The notes beneath the pieces were generated by a model that was not told the origin of the DNA, searched no databases, and saw only the letters and a program-made list of their open reading frames with translations. DNA of 34,653 nucleotides, taken from CAYSPU01 sp964432995 (lineage in GTDB: Bacteria; Verrucomicrobiota; Verrucomicrobiia; Limisphaerales; JAHDYP01). The stretch covers positions 1 through 34,653 of the forward strand of contig CAYSPU010000024.1 in the NCBI GenBank assembly GCA_964432995.1, given 5' to 3'. Positions 23,901-32,252 of the stretch are shown one piece after another (the first letter of the stretch is position 1; each line of letters opens with the position of its first letter). Position numbers and translations under genes: made by a program.

Positions 23901-24553
23901 GGGAGAGCGTCCGGAATCGAGGTGCTGGCGCAGAAGACACCGTTGGTGTAGACGCTGGCGGCACCGTAGCCTTCGCCCCCCGCCGCATCGTAAACGCAGG
24001 CCAAGTGGAACCACTTGCCGACCAGGGAAGCGTAATCGGCCGCCGGGATGCTGACCCCGGACCAGTAGCCGCCCCCCGGGCCGCGGTTCAGGTTGAACAC
24101 CAGTGTCCCGTCGCCCTGGACGTAGATGACGTAGCCGCTCTCGCCGCTGCGGTTGACGACGATCCCGAGGGCTTGGCCTTTCAGGCAGGACGATTTCACC
24201 CAGGCCTCCCAAGTGAAGGACTCGCCATAGGCCGGGTCCGGGTTCAACTCGGCCGTGTAGGGGATCGTGACGCGCGCGTTGCCATTGCCGACGAACTGCA
24301 TGGCGGTGTTGGCGTCGCCGGCGATCGCGCCCGCAACCCCTTCGCGGGTCCAACCGCCAATGACACCATCGGCGGCGCTGCTCGCCGATCCCAGGTTCGC
24401 CGCGTAGCTCGCCGAGGGGACGGCGTTCAGCCGCCAGTAACCGGAAGGATGATCGGCGAGGACGGTCGACTCGTAATCGGCCCGGACGGCCATGCTGGCG
24501 CACAACGCCAGCAGTCCGGCTCCAACAGATGGCCAGGGGACTCGGTTTCTCAT
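20933..24553 (-). CDS. Large secreted surface protein with four LamG domains and two Ig-like domains
   Basis: The 1206-residue protein is predicted to be exported and to bind glycans or other ligands rather than cut them. A signal peptide (about 1-25, GAGLLALCASMAVRADY) is followed by four concanavalin-like LamG (Laminin_G_3) repeats at about 30-258, 268-490, 500-728 and 912-1142. Each opens P-x-x-Y-W-R-L and closes with a phrase such as LDEVAVYAEALSAATLQAHY. Two Ig-like beta domains (about 735-820 and 822-905, with SDSGDYTLTVSNAAGS and FAADYTVAITNEVGS) sit between repeats three and four. The last ~55 residues (LTIAPSGSDLVITWSQG to FFRAFVP) form the terminal module shared with two other secreted proteins here. 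It lies between the two-component genes and the hydrolases on the same strand. The long open frame on the opposite strand is a GC-driven shadow. Confidence 0.88.
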   Translation of the reverse strand: MRNRVPWPSVGAGLLALCASMAVRADYESTVLADHPSGYWRLNAVPSASYAANLGSASSAADGVIGGWTREGVAGAIAGDANTAMQFVGNGNARVTIPYTAELNPDPAYGESFTWEAWVKSSCLKGQALGIVVNRSGESGYVIYVQGDGTLVFNLNRGPGGGYWSGVSIPAADYASLVGKWFHLACVYDAAGGEGYGAASVYTNGVFCASTSIPDALPVVNSGGPMVLGDRNFVGCLDEVAVYAEALSAATLQAHYQAGTSGAGNYPTTILAANPVGYWRLGETNGVATPPALAANLSPLESEADGTYSGGATLGVTGALGDSDPAASFASGSASVPYDTALNPSGPFTVECWACKQPGSGHPLGVASALYYVGGSERNGWLIYDAGTDWEFRLGDDAGYVATAKGGVAQVGVWCHLAGVYDGANAVLYVNGVPAASAALSRPFVPNPGWNTEMGSASAFGRYFSGALDEVAIYPQALTADELLAHYQAATTNAAGYAAQILARNPVGYWRLNDAAAGGVVATNLGYLAAAGNGSFNGTTMVLTNDTPLVGDDDAALYFPGSGRIDIPRNEDLVRTDAFSYEIWYKEDPGVTGIRCPMWWRDEPTLGDTRGWVHYLMDLTDLGGRGHVMQTSSTATTWDGLAAAPLSFAQDAWQHLVCTWDGRVKSIYLDGTLVEVSTNDPRFIKPVERSVCSISSGSYPFVGFLDEAAYYTNALSVERVQAHYLAARGVNPPAVAPAFKVDAVSVNGYEGGTVTVPTVVLGTPPFTYRWYKGATPVAGQTGATLTLSPAAESDSGDYTLTVSNAAGSVESQVATVVIAKAPPTIVAEPVSTRRLQGASVTFAVEAAGSEPLSYQWRSNNVAIAGADAPTLTLTDLQPSFAADYTVAITNEVGSANSQVATLTVVPVAPGSLAAAVVAAQPVAYWRLDEPVGESVARDSVGGHDGAYDVNVTLEQPGALVGDPNACAGFGYGGIVVPYSADLNPFTAFSLEAWAKIDPNAAGTDRPVLWSANSSQGWAFGYSLSANASDTWAFTTGQKTSGFDTITGGSAATEHWNHLVCTFDDATGDKRLYVNGELVAQTTTATGTFAPNPAEGTGDNPIPFDQGIGINVSDATGYVGALDEVAFYNYALSPAQVEAHFAAGTGVVTAPTLTIAPSGSDLVITWSQGVLLQAGELGGPWTTNSTAVSPWTTSPSSDRQFFRAFVP

Positions 24554-24806
24554 AGGGCGGATCGCACGATGCGGCTGGATTCTGGTTCGCTCATTTCATT
24601 CACCCGCCGCCAAAGCCGCGACAGGTGAGATTGAGAGGGAACAGTATCAGTTGGCCCCTCCGGTGCGCTATAACCCGAACGGAGTATTCTCGTGGCATGC
24701 TTCCACGGTCCTCGAGCCGCGCGCTGTGGCCGCGGAGGTGAGTCCGCGCGTGCTGTTTTTGCACCTGCTGCGCACATCGGATACCAGCGCCGACCGGCGT
24801 CGGCGG

Positions 24807-25478
24807 CTACGATGTTTTGGATCCGCGCGACGCGAAGCCGGGCCCGCGCTGCGCCCCGCCAAGGAACCTGGCCGCCGCTTCCGTGCGCGAATGGACATGC
24901 AACTTCTCGTAGATGTGCCGCACGTGCACGCGCACCGTTTCGACACTCGTCCCCAGGCGGGAGGCGATTTCCTTGTTGGCGTAGCCCTGGGCGAGCCACT
25001 CCAGGATCTCCTCCTCGCGCGGCGTGAGGCGCGTTTCAGCCCCGACCTTCCCGGCGGGGCGGCGGAACGCCGCGATCACCTGGCGGGCGATCTGGCCGGT
25101 CATCGGCGCGCCGCCCTGCATCACGTCGGCCACGGCGCGGATCAGTTCGGACGGCTCGGTGCATTTGAGCAAATAGCCGCTCGCCCCCATCTTGAGGGCC
25201 TCGAACACGTGCTCGTGATCGGCATAGACCGTGACCATCAAGACCTGCGTCTGCGGCGTCTGGTCCCGCAACCGCGCCGTGCATTCGATGCCGGACATGC
25301 CGGGCAGGTTGATGTCCATGAGCACCACATCGGGCTGGAGGGCCGGCAAGCGCTCGAGCGCCTCCTCTCCGGACTCGCAGGCGGCCACGCAGCGGAACCC
25401 GGGCTCGGCACCGATGAGCTTGGCCCAGTTCTCCCGAACCCCGGCGTTGTCTTCGACGATGCCGACTTTGATGTGCAT
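24807..25478 (-). CDS. NarL/FixJ-type response regulator
   Basis: Using the ATG at 25478 the product is 223 residues and opens MHIKVGIVEDN. The receiver domain (about 1-120) has the acidic pair E9/D10, the phospho-acceptor D55 in VVLMDINLPGMSG, the switch Thr in VLMVTVYAD and the Lys in GYLLKC. The LuxR-type helix-turn-helix (about 148-208) reads LTPREEEILEWLAQGYANKE followed by TVRVHVRHIYEKL. A start at 25529 would add 17 residues before the domain and is less likely. The gene lies 113 bases after the sensor kinase and on the same strand, so the two form a pair. Likely targets are the downstream LamG and hydrolase genes, which is inference. The last ~20 residues are unconserved. Confidence 0.92.
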   Translation of the reverse strand: MHIKVGIVEDNAGVRENWAKLIGAEPGFRCVAACESGEEALERLPALQPDVVLMDINLPGMSGIECTARLRDQTPQTQVLMVTVYADHEHVFEALKMGASGYLLKCTEPSELIRAVADVMQGGAPMTGQIARQVIAAFRRPAGKVGAETRLTPREEEILEWLAQGYANKEIASRLGTSVETVRVHVRHIYEKLHVHSRTEAAARFLGGAQRGPGFASRGSKTS

Positions 25479-25591
25479 GCGGATACGCGGACGTGGTGCC
25501 AGCCTATCGTCTCCGGAGGGCTGCGCCATACTCCAAGAGGGTTATGGGAGTGCCGAATGCAGGATGCCGGATGGGGCGGTTCATGGTTTCC

Positions 25592-28500
25592 CTATCCCTG
25601 GAGACCGGCCACAGGCAACACCAGCGTGACCGTCGTTCCTTGGCCCGGTGCACTCCGGATCTCGGCGCGGCCGCCGACCGCCTCCAGGCGGCTGCGCAGG
25701 TTCAGCAAGCCGTTACCCGCGCGGCGGGGACGCTGCACCTCGAAGCCGCAACCGTCATCCGCGATCGTCACCCAGAGCGCGGCTTCGGCCAGGTGCAGGC
25801 GCAGCCGCACCTGGGTGGCCGCGGCGTGGCGCACGGCATTGTTCAGCGCCTCCTTCACGGCCAGCAGGAGGTTGTGGCGCGCGTGAGCGCTCAACGCCAA
25901 CGGCGGCAGCGTCTCGGCCACATCCAGGCGGCAGTTCACCTGCGCCGACGCCAGAAAGCGCTCCGTGTGATCGCACAAGTAGGCCGCCAACCCCTGCAGC
26001 GAATCGTTCTTGGGATTGACGGTCCAGACGATCTCCTCCATCGCGGTGACGAGCTGGCGCACCTTCCGCGTGATGCCGCCGACCTGGGTTCCGAGCGCGG
26101 CCGGCGTTTGGGCGCCGCGTTTGGCCAATTCGCCGAGCAAGACAATCTCCGTCAGGCGCGCGCCGAGGTCGTCGTGCAGGTCGCGAGCGATCCGGCGGCG
26201 TTCGCCCTCGAGCGCCTGCTGCATTTCGAGGCGCTCGAGACGGTGGCGCAGTTGGCGGCGCTCGTGCAGGGCGATGGCGCCCGCCACGCCGGCCGCCAAC
26301 ACGGCGCCGGCCAGCAACTGGACCCAGCGCAACTCCCACCAGCGCGGCACCACCTGCAGCGCGAGCGCGGGCCGGGCTTCGCGCCACCGGCCAGCGCCAG
26401 CGCCGGCCATGACCCGGAACTGATACCGGCCCGGCGGCAACTGGCTGTAATACGCCACCCGCCGCGTTCCCGCCTCCACCCACTCCCGGTCCATCCCGGC
26501 CAGCAGGTAGCGAAAGCGGAGCGAGGACGCGGCAGACAGGTCCGGCGCGGTATAGTGGAACTCAAACCGCCTGATCGCCGAGGGCACACGGAATTCGCCA
26601 CCGCCGCTCGAGGCGAGAACCACGCCGTCCGCCACCACCGATTCCACGAGCGCGATGTGTTCCTGACGCCCGCTGGTGATCGGTGCCGGATCGAATACGG
26701 CCAGGCCGCGCATGTTGGGAAACCACAACCGGCCGTCGGCGGATCGCGAGCAGACGGGTTGACCGCTCCCGGAACACGTGCGGCTGCCCAAACCGTCCGT
26801 GAGCCCCAACTGCTGCCCAAGCAGCGGCGGGCTCTGTCCGCGGCGGTAGCTCTCGAGCAGTTGTGACGAACACAGAAGGATGCCGTTGTCGGATCCCATC
26901 CACAGGTTGTTCGAGGCGTCGCCGATGATACTGCTGATGTTATCGCAATGCAGGCCGTCGCGGCTCGTATAGGCCGTGAACCGGCCGTCGCGGAAGCGGA
27001 ACAAGCCCGCGTCATAGCTCCCCACCCAGAGCGTGCCTGCGGAATCCACAAACAGCGAACGCGCGTTCAGCGACGTGAAGCCTTGAGCCGGACCGAAGCT
27101 CTCGGCCCGCTCCCCGGCGAGACGGAACAGCCCGTCCCCAATGGTGCCTACCCAGACGGCGCCTGTCTCTTCCTCCGCGAAGGCGCGGATATCGAACTCT
27201 CCGCCCTCCGTCCGCAGCGGATGGAGTTGGAACACGCCGTTCCGGCGGCAGACGGGTCCGTGTGGTGTGCCGATCCAGAGGCCGCCGGCCCGGTCCTCAA
27301 ACAGCGCCAGCACCGGCAAGTCGAGTTCGGGGGGGCCGGGCACCCGCGCAAACCGGCCTTCCCGAAACCGAAACAGCCCGCCCCAAGTCCCGGCCCAGAG
27401 ATTCGTCTGGCGATCCTCGAGGAGCGCGCAGATGTGGTGGTTGGTAAGACCCGCTTCCGAGGCGAAACGGACGAACTGCTCGTCGCGGTAGTGAAAGGCG
27501 CCCGCGCCATCGGTGCCGACCCACACGCTGCCGTCGCGGGCCACCGTGCTGGTGGTGACGATACTCTCATCGGCCGGCGCCGGCAGCGTCAACACGGTCA
27601 CCGGCCGGCGCGTGACGCGGTGCAGACCCTCGCCCACGGTTCCCACCCAGATCGCGCCCTGTCGATCCTCGAAGAGACAGGTGATGACGGATTGCGAAAA
27701 CGCCCCGGCGGTCTCCACCCGCCGCCACCGGCCCGCCGCGTCCGAACAGAAGACGCCGCCCCATAAGGTGCCCAGCCAGATGCGCCCGGTGCGGTCCTCC
27801 AACAAGGTGGTCACCTGCGAGCGCAACGAGTTCGACGTCCACGGGGTCGGCTCCAGTTGCTCCGCCCACTGGCCCTCGGTGAAACGACGAACCGATCCTC
27901 CCCCCGTGATCCAGGAGCCGCGCGGTGCTGCCACCCAGACACCCCCGGCACGGGCCGGCGCCAGTCGCTGCAACGGTCCGGCCGGGTCGACCCCGGACGG
28001 CGCCCCCCAACGACCGTCGCGGCGGCAGTAAAGCATGTGGCCAGCAGCCAGCCAGAGGTTCCCGGCCGCGTCGCCGCACAGAGCGTCAATCTCGCCGGCG
28101 GGCAGCCCGTTCGTCGCGGTGAAGACGTGGATCTCGCCGTCGTGCCAGCGCAACAAGCTGCGGTCTGCGCCCACGCACCACACCGCCTGTTCGGCGTCCT
28201 CGGCCAACTCCGAAACGCGCCCCCACATCCAGCGTGTCGAGGGCTCCGCGCCACCCGCGTCGTACTTCACGAAGCCGGCGCCGCCGGTGCCGTCCCTGGC
28301 CGGGCTGACGTTGTGGAATCGCCCCTGTTCGTAGCGCGCCAGGCTGCCGCTGATCCCCGCAACCCACAGCACGCCTTTGCGATCCACCATCAGTGCTCCG
28401 ATATGCGCTTCCAACAGCCCCGTGGCCTGCCCGGCGCCGAACGTCTTGAACTGCATCCCGTCAAACCGGACCAATCCGCGGGCCGTGCCGACCCAGAGGT

Positions 28501-28702
28501 ATCCTTCCCGGGTCTGCGCCAGGGCGGTCACCGTGGCGTCGGGCAGGCCGTCCTCCATGTGCCAGTTGCGCACGCAGAACTCCTGCGCCTCGACGGCCAG
28601 CGGCCACGCCAGCGCGATCGCCAGCCAACCGGCAGTCGCCCGGAGGCCACCCCCGGGCGGACAACGCCGCCAACTCTTCGCGGTGACGCAGAGCCCAGTC
28701 AT
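25592..28702 (-). CDS. Sensor histidine kinase with periplasmic two-component-regulator propellers
   Basis: The 1036-residue protein begins with a signal segment (about 24-39). A long periplasmic region (about 42-680) is built of repeats such as GYLWVGTARGLVRFDG, GRIWLGTLWGGVFC, GAIWVGTVGEGLHRV and GTLWVGSYDAGLFRF, the Reg_prop pattern that forms two seven-bladed propellers in related sensors. A Y_Y_Y domain follows (about 705-785, SLRFRYLLAGMDREWVEAG). One transmembrane helix lies near 793-813. The kinase core is of the HisKA_3 type with the phospho-acceptor H843 in ARDLHDDLGARLTE, the N box LNNAVRHA (about 953-960), DDGCGF (about 982-987) and the G2 loop GNGLLNLRSRL. The layout matches the glycan sensors of Bacteroidetes, but the response regulator is a separate gene. 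Divergent transcription from ktrB starts 224 bases away. Confidence 0.92.
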   Translation of the reverse strand: MTGLCVTAKSWRRCPPGGGLRATAGWLAIALAWPLAVEAQEFCVRNWHMEDGLPDATVTALAQTREGYLWVGTARGLVRFDGMQFKTFGAGQATGLLEAHIGALMVDRKGVLWVAGISGSLARYEQGRFHNVSPARDGTGGAGFVKYDAGGAEPSTRWMWGRVSELAEDAEQAVWCVGADRSLLRWHDGEIHVFTATNGLPAGEIDALCGDAAGNLWLAAGHMLYCRRDGRWGAPSGVDPAGPLQRLAPARAGGVWVAAPRGSWITGGGSVRRFTEGQWAEQLEPTPWTSNSLRSQVTTLLEDRTGRIWLGTLWGGVFCSDAAGRWRRVETAGAFSQSVITCLFEDRQGAIWVGTVGEGLHRVTRRPVTVLTLPAPADESIVTTSTVARDGSVWVGTDGAGAFHYRDEQFVRFASEAGLTNHHICALLEDRQTNLWAGTWGGLFRFREGRFARVPGPPELDLPVLALFEDRAGGLWIGTPHGPVCRRNGVFQLHPLRTEGGEFDIRAFAEEETGAVWVGTIGDGLFRLAGERAESFGPAQGFTSLNARSLFVDSAGTLWVGSYDAGLFRFRDGRFTAYTSRDGLHCDNISSIIGDASNNLWMGSDNGILLCSSQLLESYRRGQSPPLLGQQLGLTDGLGSRTCSGSGQPVCSRSADGRLWFPNMRGLAVFDPAPITSGRQEHIALVESVVADGVVLASSGGGEFRVPSAIRRFEFHYTAPDLSAASSLRFRYLLAGMDREWVEAGTRRVAYYSQLPPGRYQFRVMAGAGAGRWREARPALALQVVPRWWELRWVQLLAGAVLAAGVAGAIALHERRQLRHRLERLEMQQALEGERRRIARDLHDDLGARLTEIVLLGELAKRGAQTPAALGTQVGGITRKVRQLVTAMEEIVWTVNPKNDSLQGLAAYLCDHTERFLASAQVNCRLDVAETLPPLALSAHARHNLLLAVKEALNNAVRHAAATQVRLRLHLAEAALWVTIADDGCGFEVQRPRRAGNGLLNLRSRLEAVGGRAEIRSAPGQGTTVTLVLPVAGLQG

Positions 28703-28926
28703 GCTCAGGAAGCGATGCTAACCAGGAAGCCTCCCACTCGAAACCTGAAAAGCACTTTCGGCGCGCAGCGGCACCGCATGGCGGACGCGCCCTCGAACCC
28801 TCGACAAGGATGCGAGGAGTTTCTGAGGCTTGATTGCCCTGCTCTTCTGCCTCCATGATTCGGTTTTGAATTCCTGCACCCAACCGCCGAGGTGGGAAGC
28901 CGCACGCGGGTCTCTAGGGTGAACAG

Positions 28927-30744
28927 ATGAGCCTGGAAATGGCATTTGACCTCAAGAGCTGGGTGGAGCGGCCCACGGGTTTCGCCCGCCGCACGCTCCT
29001 TGGGGTGGGGCTTCTGGCGGTCGGAAGTCTGCTGGCGGAACATGGATTTGCGATTCCGCCGGCCTTTGTCTTCTGGCTCCAGATGCTCGATGTCTTCCTG
29101 GCCGGCGTCTATGTCTCTGATCGTCTCCTGATGCAGGTGCACGGGCCCCAACGCTGGCTCATTCTGAAGCAGCGGCGGTTCGAGTATGGGGTCCTGGCCC
29201 TGTTCGTTGCCTTGGCGATGGTCTTGTGGCTATCTCCGGCGCTCGCCAGCCGGCTGACGGAGCTTCTGCACCTGGAGAATCCGCACGAACTGGGTGTGCG
29301 CCTGTTGAAACTGTTCCTGCTGGCGAACGTGCTCGTGCAGATGCTTCGGTTGCAGCAGCGGCTCCTGGCCCGCGGGGGGCGACCGGAGTGGATGTTGGCG
29401 GGGTCGTTCGCCATGCTGATTCTGGCGGGCACGCTGCTCCTGCTTCTGCCGAAGGCCGGGGCGGACCCCGGCAAACCGATCCGGCTGATGGACGCGCTCT
29501 TCACCGCGACCAGTGCGAGTTCCGTCACCGGGCTGACCGTTCGCGACACCGGCACCGAGTTCTCCGCCTTCGGGCAGGCCATCATTCTGATGCTGTTCCA
29601 GGCGGGAGGGCTGGGCATCATGACCTTCGTCGCCTTCCTGGCGGTGACCTCGGCCGAGTCTCTGCCGGTCCCCCAAATGCTGGCCTTCCGGAAGATGGTG
29701 GGGGCGCGCACCCCGGCCAAGCTGGGACGCCAGTTGTGGGCTATCGTCGCCTTCACCCTGGGGGTGGAAGCCGCAGGCGCCGTCTGCCTCTACTTCTGCC
29801 TGCCACCGGGACAGGATGCGCTGGCGAGAGCGGGCTGGAGTGTCTTTCACTCCGTGTCCGCCTTCTGCAACGCGGGCTTCGGTCTCGCGGGCGACAGCCT
29901 GACCTCATTTCAGGGGCATCCGGGGGTGATGCTCACCGTCATGGGCTTGATCATTCTGGGTGGCCTCGGGTTCCTGGTGGTCACAGACCTCCTGGGGCTG
30001 CAAGCCTCACGACTGCCGTTGATCCGGCGCATCCCCTGGGTGCGTCGCTACAACCAGCGGATGCCCGTCTACCGGATCCCGGTGCAGACGCGACTCTCGA
30101 CGTCCGTCAGCCTTCTGCTGATCGCGGCGGGGCTCGTCGGTTTCTGGATCCTCGAGGCTGGCAACCTCCTCGAGGGCAAGCCGCTTCCGACCCAGTTCTG
30201 GATCTCCGTGTTTCAGTCGGTCACGGCGCGCACGGCCGGTTTCAACTCGGTGCCGATCGATCAACTGCGGCCGGCGACGCTGCAGTTGGTGATTGGCTTG
30301 ATGGTGGTGGGCGCCTGCCCGGTTTCCACCGGAGGCGGCATCAAGACGGTGACCTTCGCCGTGCTGCTGTTGTCCCTGCGCTCCCTGATCACGGGTCGCG
30401 ACCGGGTGGAGATCTATGGTCGGGCGCTGCCGCAGCGCGTGTTGCTGGCGGCGCTGGCGGTGGCGATTCTCTACGCGCTGGTCGCGGCCGTGGGTCTATT
30501 CGGACTGGTCTTATGCGATCCGCAGTTGCCGCTGCGCAGCCTGCTCTTCGAGACGATCTCGGCGCTGAGCACGGTGGGACTCTCGACGGGGATCACGGCC
30601 CAGATCAGCCCTGCCGGCCAGTTGCTCCTTTGCGTGTTGATGTTCATCGGCCGCGTCGGACCGCTCTCGCTCATGCTCGCCATCGTCCGGGTCCGACGCC
30701 CGGTCCGCTACCAATACCCCGAAGAGGACTTGGTGGTCGGGTAG
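28927..30744 (+). CDS. TrkH/KtrB-family potassium uptake protein with extended N terminus
   Basis: The protein forms the ion-conducting subunit of a Trk/Ktr potassium uptake system. In 605 residues the four pore loops are visible: TSASSVTGLTV (about 195-205), SAFCNAGFGL, SVTARTAGFNSV and SALSTVGLSTGIT, each with the glycine that lines the filter. Typical KtrB proteins have about 450 residues. Here the first ~155 residues add three or four hydrophobic segments, the last carrying several Arg/Lys (RLLKLFLLANVLVQMLRLQQ). The sequence PVSTGGGIKTVTFAVLL matches the family. No TrkA/KtrA nucleotide-binding partner lies in the window. The ATG at 28927 has a weak AGGG-type Shine-Dalgarno sequence. Confidence 0.92.
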   Translation: MSLEMAFDLKSWVERPTGFARRTLLGVGLLAVGSLLAEHGFAIPPAFVFWLQMLDVFLAGVYVSDRLLMQVHGPQRWLILKQRRFEYGVLALFVALAMVLWLSPALASRLTELLHLENPHELGVRLLKLFLLANVLVQMLRLQQRLLARGGRPEWMLAGSFAMLILAGTLLLLLPKAGADPGKPIRLMDALFTATSASSVTGLTVRDTGTEFSAFGQAIILMLFQAGGLGIMTFVAFLAVTSAESLPVPQMLAFRKMVGARTPAKLGRQLWAIVAFTLGVEAAGAVCLYFCLPPGQDALARAGWSVFHSVSAFCNAGFGLAGDSLTSFQGHPGVMLTVMGLIILGGLGFLVVTDLLGLQASRLPLIRRIPWVRRYNQRMPVYRIPVQTRLSTSVSLLLIAAGLVGFWILEAGNLLEGKPLPTQFWISVFQSVTARTAGFNSVPIDQLRPATLQLVIGLMVVGACPVSTGGGIKTVTFAVLLLSLRSLITGRDRVEIYGRALPQRVLLAALAVAILYALVAAVGLFGLVLCDPQLPLRSLLFETISALSTVGLSTGITAQISPAGQLLLCVLMFIGRVGPLSLMLAIVRVRRPVRYQYPEEDLVVG

Positions 30745-30825
30745 GCCGCTGCCCGGACCGGCGCGAGCTTCGTCGGCCACACTCTCCGCGGCATTTCCCC
30801 CAACAATCTCGGATGCTTCCGGCGG

Positions 30826-32082
30826 CTACTCCTTCGGTGGCTCGGACGCCGGGACCGGTTCGGCGGCGATGGCCGGCGACGCCGTGGACCACTCTTCGAC
30901 GATGCGGTAGCTGACCGCCAGCAACGTGGGGCCAAGGAACACTCCGACCACGCCAAACGCCAGGGCGCCGCCAATCACGCCGAAGAAGATCACGATGAAC
31001 GGCATGTTGCTGCCCTGGCTGATCAGCCACGGTTTGACGACGTTGTCCACGCTGCTGACGCCCATCCCCCAGACCAGCATGAAGATCGCCCAACCCGTCG
31101 ACCCTTGCGTGTAGAGCCAAAGAACGGCGGGAATCCAGACCAACGGCGGCCCCACGGGGACCGGCGAGAGAAAGAACGTCAGCAGGCCCAGCAGCACGGC
31201 GCCGGGCACCCCGGCAATGACGAACCCGATGGCGGCGGTGACTCCTTGAACCAAGGCGGTGCCCAGGATGCCGTAGACAACGCCTCGGACGGTTCGGCCC
31301 GCCACATCGACCAGATGCTTCCCCCGTTCGCCGGCAATACGCACCACGCCGGTCATCAGACGATCCGCCACGGCGGCCCCGTCGCGGAAGATGAAGAAAG
31401 TCAGGAACACGCTGAGGACCACTTCGACCGCGCCGCGGCCGATGGCCAGGCTGGCCCGGAGCATGGCGCTCCGCGCCGAAATCACGAGGCTCTTCAAGGC
31501 GTTCACGATCCTTGACTCCCCCGGCGACGGAGGCGGCGGGGTCGGGGGCGATTCGATCGCGGACGAGTCGGCGGGTGGCCCGGCCTCGTTCTTGGAAGCG
31601 GAGACCGGATCGTCATCCACCACCGGCTTGAGTTCGCGGAGCAGGCGGGCGGCGTCGGCGGCAAACTCGATCCAGTATTCCCGGGCTTGGCGGCCGACCA
31701 GCGGCACCCTCTCCACCCACGCCGGGGGTGCCGGCGGCCCCTTCTCCATCCAGGTGCGAGTGGCCCCCGCCAGCGCCCGCGCATCTTCGGCGATGCTGAC
31801 GCCGATCACGACGACAGGCACCACCAGCACGATCGCGATGCTGAGCGTGGTCAGCAACGCCGCCAGCGTGCGGCGTCCTCTCAGCCCCTTGGCGATCCAT
31901 CGGTTCACCGGCCAGAGCGAGAAACAGAGGACCACCGCCCAAAGAACCGCCGAGACAAAGGGCTTCAGCACCGTCACACAGCCGACCAGCAGAAGGGCCA
32001 ACGCGGCCCAACCCAGGATCTGATCGAGCCGCAGGCCGGACGGCGCTTGGCGAGGGCCTTCTGTTGGTGGCGTCGAGCTCAT
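30826..32082 (-). CDS. AI-2E family (TqsA/PerM-like) membrane transporter
   Basis: This family (PF01594) contains proposed autoinducer-2 exporters and Na+/H+ or Li+ antiporters, so the substrate cannot be read from sequence. The ATG at 32082 (GAGG six bases upstream) gives 418 residues; starts at 32088 or 32121 are possible. Visible features are the N-terminal helix pair (LGWAALALLLVGCVTVL; AVLWAVVLCFSLWPVNRW), a helix pair with TLAALLTTLSIAIVLVVPVV, a long soluble region with a Pro-rich segment (about 185-200), then SVFLTFFIFRDG, GILGTALVQGVTAAIGFVIAG and the family-typical GVPGAVLLGLLTFFLSPVP and FFGVIGGALAFGVVGVFLGP. It converges on the potassium transporter and diverges from the propeller gene. 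Confidence 0.88.
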   Translation of the reverse strand: MSSTPPTEGPRQAPSGLRLDQILGWAALALLLVGCVTVLKPFVSAVLWAVVLCFSLWPVNRWIAKGLRGRRTLAALLTTLSIAIVLVVPVVVIGVSIAEDARALAGATRTWMEKGPPAPPAWVERVPLVGRQAREYWIEFAADAARLLRELKPVVDDDPVSASKNEAGPPADSSAIESPPTPPPPSPGESRIVNALKSLVISARSAMLRASLAIGRGAVEVVLSVFLTFFIFRDGAAVADRLMTGVVRIAGERGKHLVDVAGRTVRGVVYGILGTALVQGVTAAIGFVIAGVPGAVLLGLLTFFLSPVPVGPPLVWIPAVLWLYTQGSTGWAIFMLVWGMGVSSVDNVVKPWLISQGSNMPFIVIFFGVIGGALAFGVVGVFLGPTLLAVSYRIVEEWSTASPAIAAEPVPASEPPKE

Positions 32083-32162
32083 GAACATCCTCACAGTCAG
32101 GGCGGCGTGCGGGGCTGTCAAGCGGCGTCACCCTGCGCCCCCCCTGCGCGCGTTCGAATCGG

Positions 32163-32191
32163 ATGACAACATGGCTGACAGACCATATATT
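32163..32191 (+). promoter_or_regulatory. Sigma-70-type promoter of the secreted propeller gene
   Basis: ATGACA (32163-32168) and TATATT (32186-32191) are each one base from consensus and are separated by 17 bases. The predicted start near 32198 leaves a leader of about 55 bases with GAAGAGAG just before the ATG at 32253. Confidence 0.5.
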
Positions 32192-32252
32192 GGGCGCGCC
32201 CGTTCCGACAGGCATCGACACCGGGCGCAGCGCACCGATCACGAAGAGAGAC

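Noticed and set aside
20816..24628. 1270-codon open frame antisense to the LamG gene
   Set aside because: The opposite strand encodes clear signal peptide, LamG and Ig domains. The antisense product is an Arg/Gly/His-rich shadow without motifs.
30745..30825. Terminator between the convergent potassium transporter and AI-2E genes
   Set aside because: I could not find a stem longer than a few base pairs or a T-tract on either strand.
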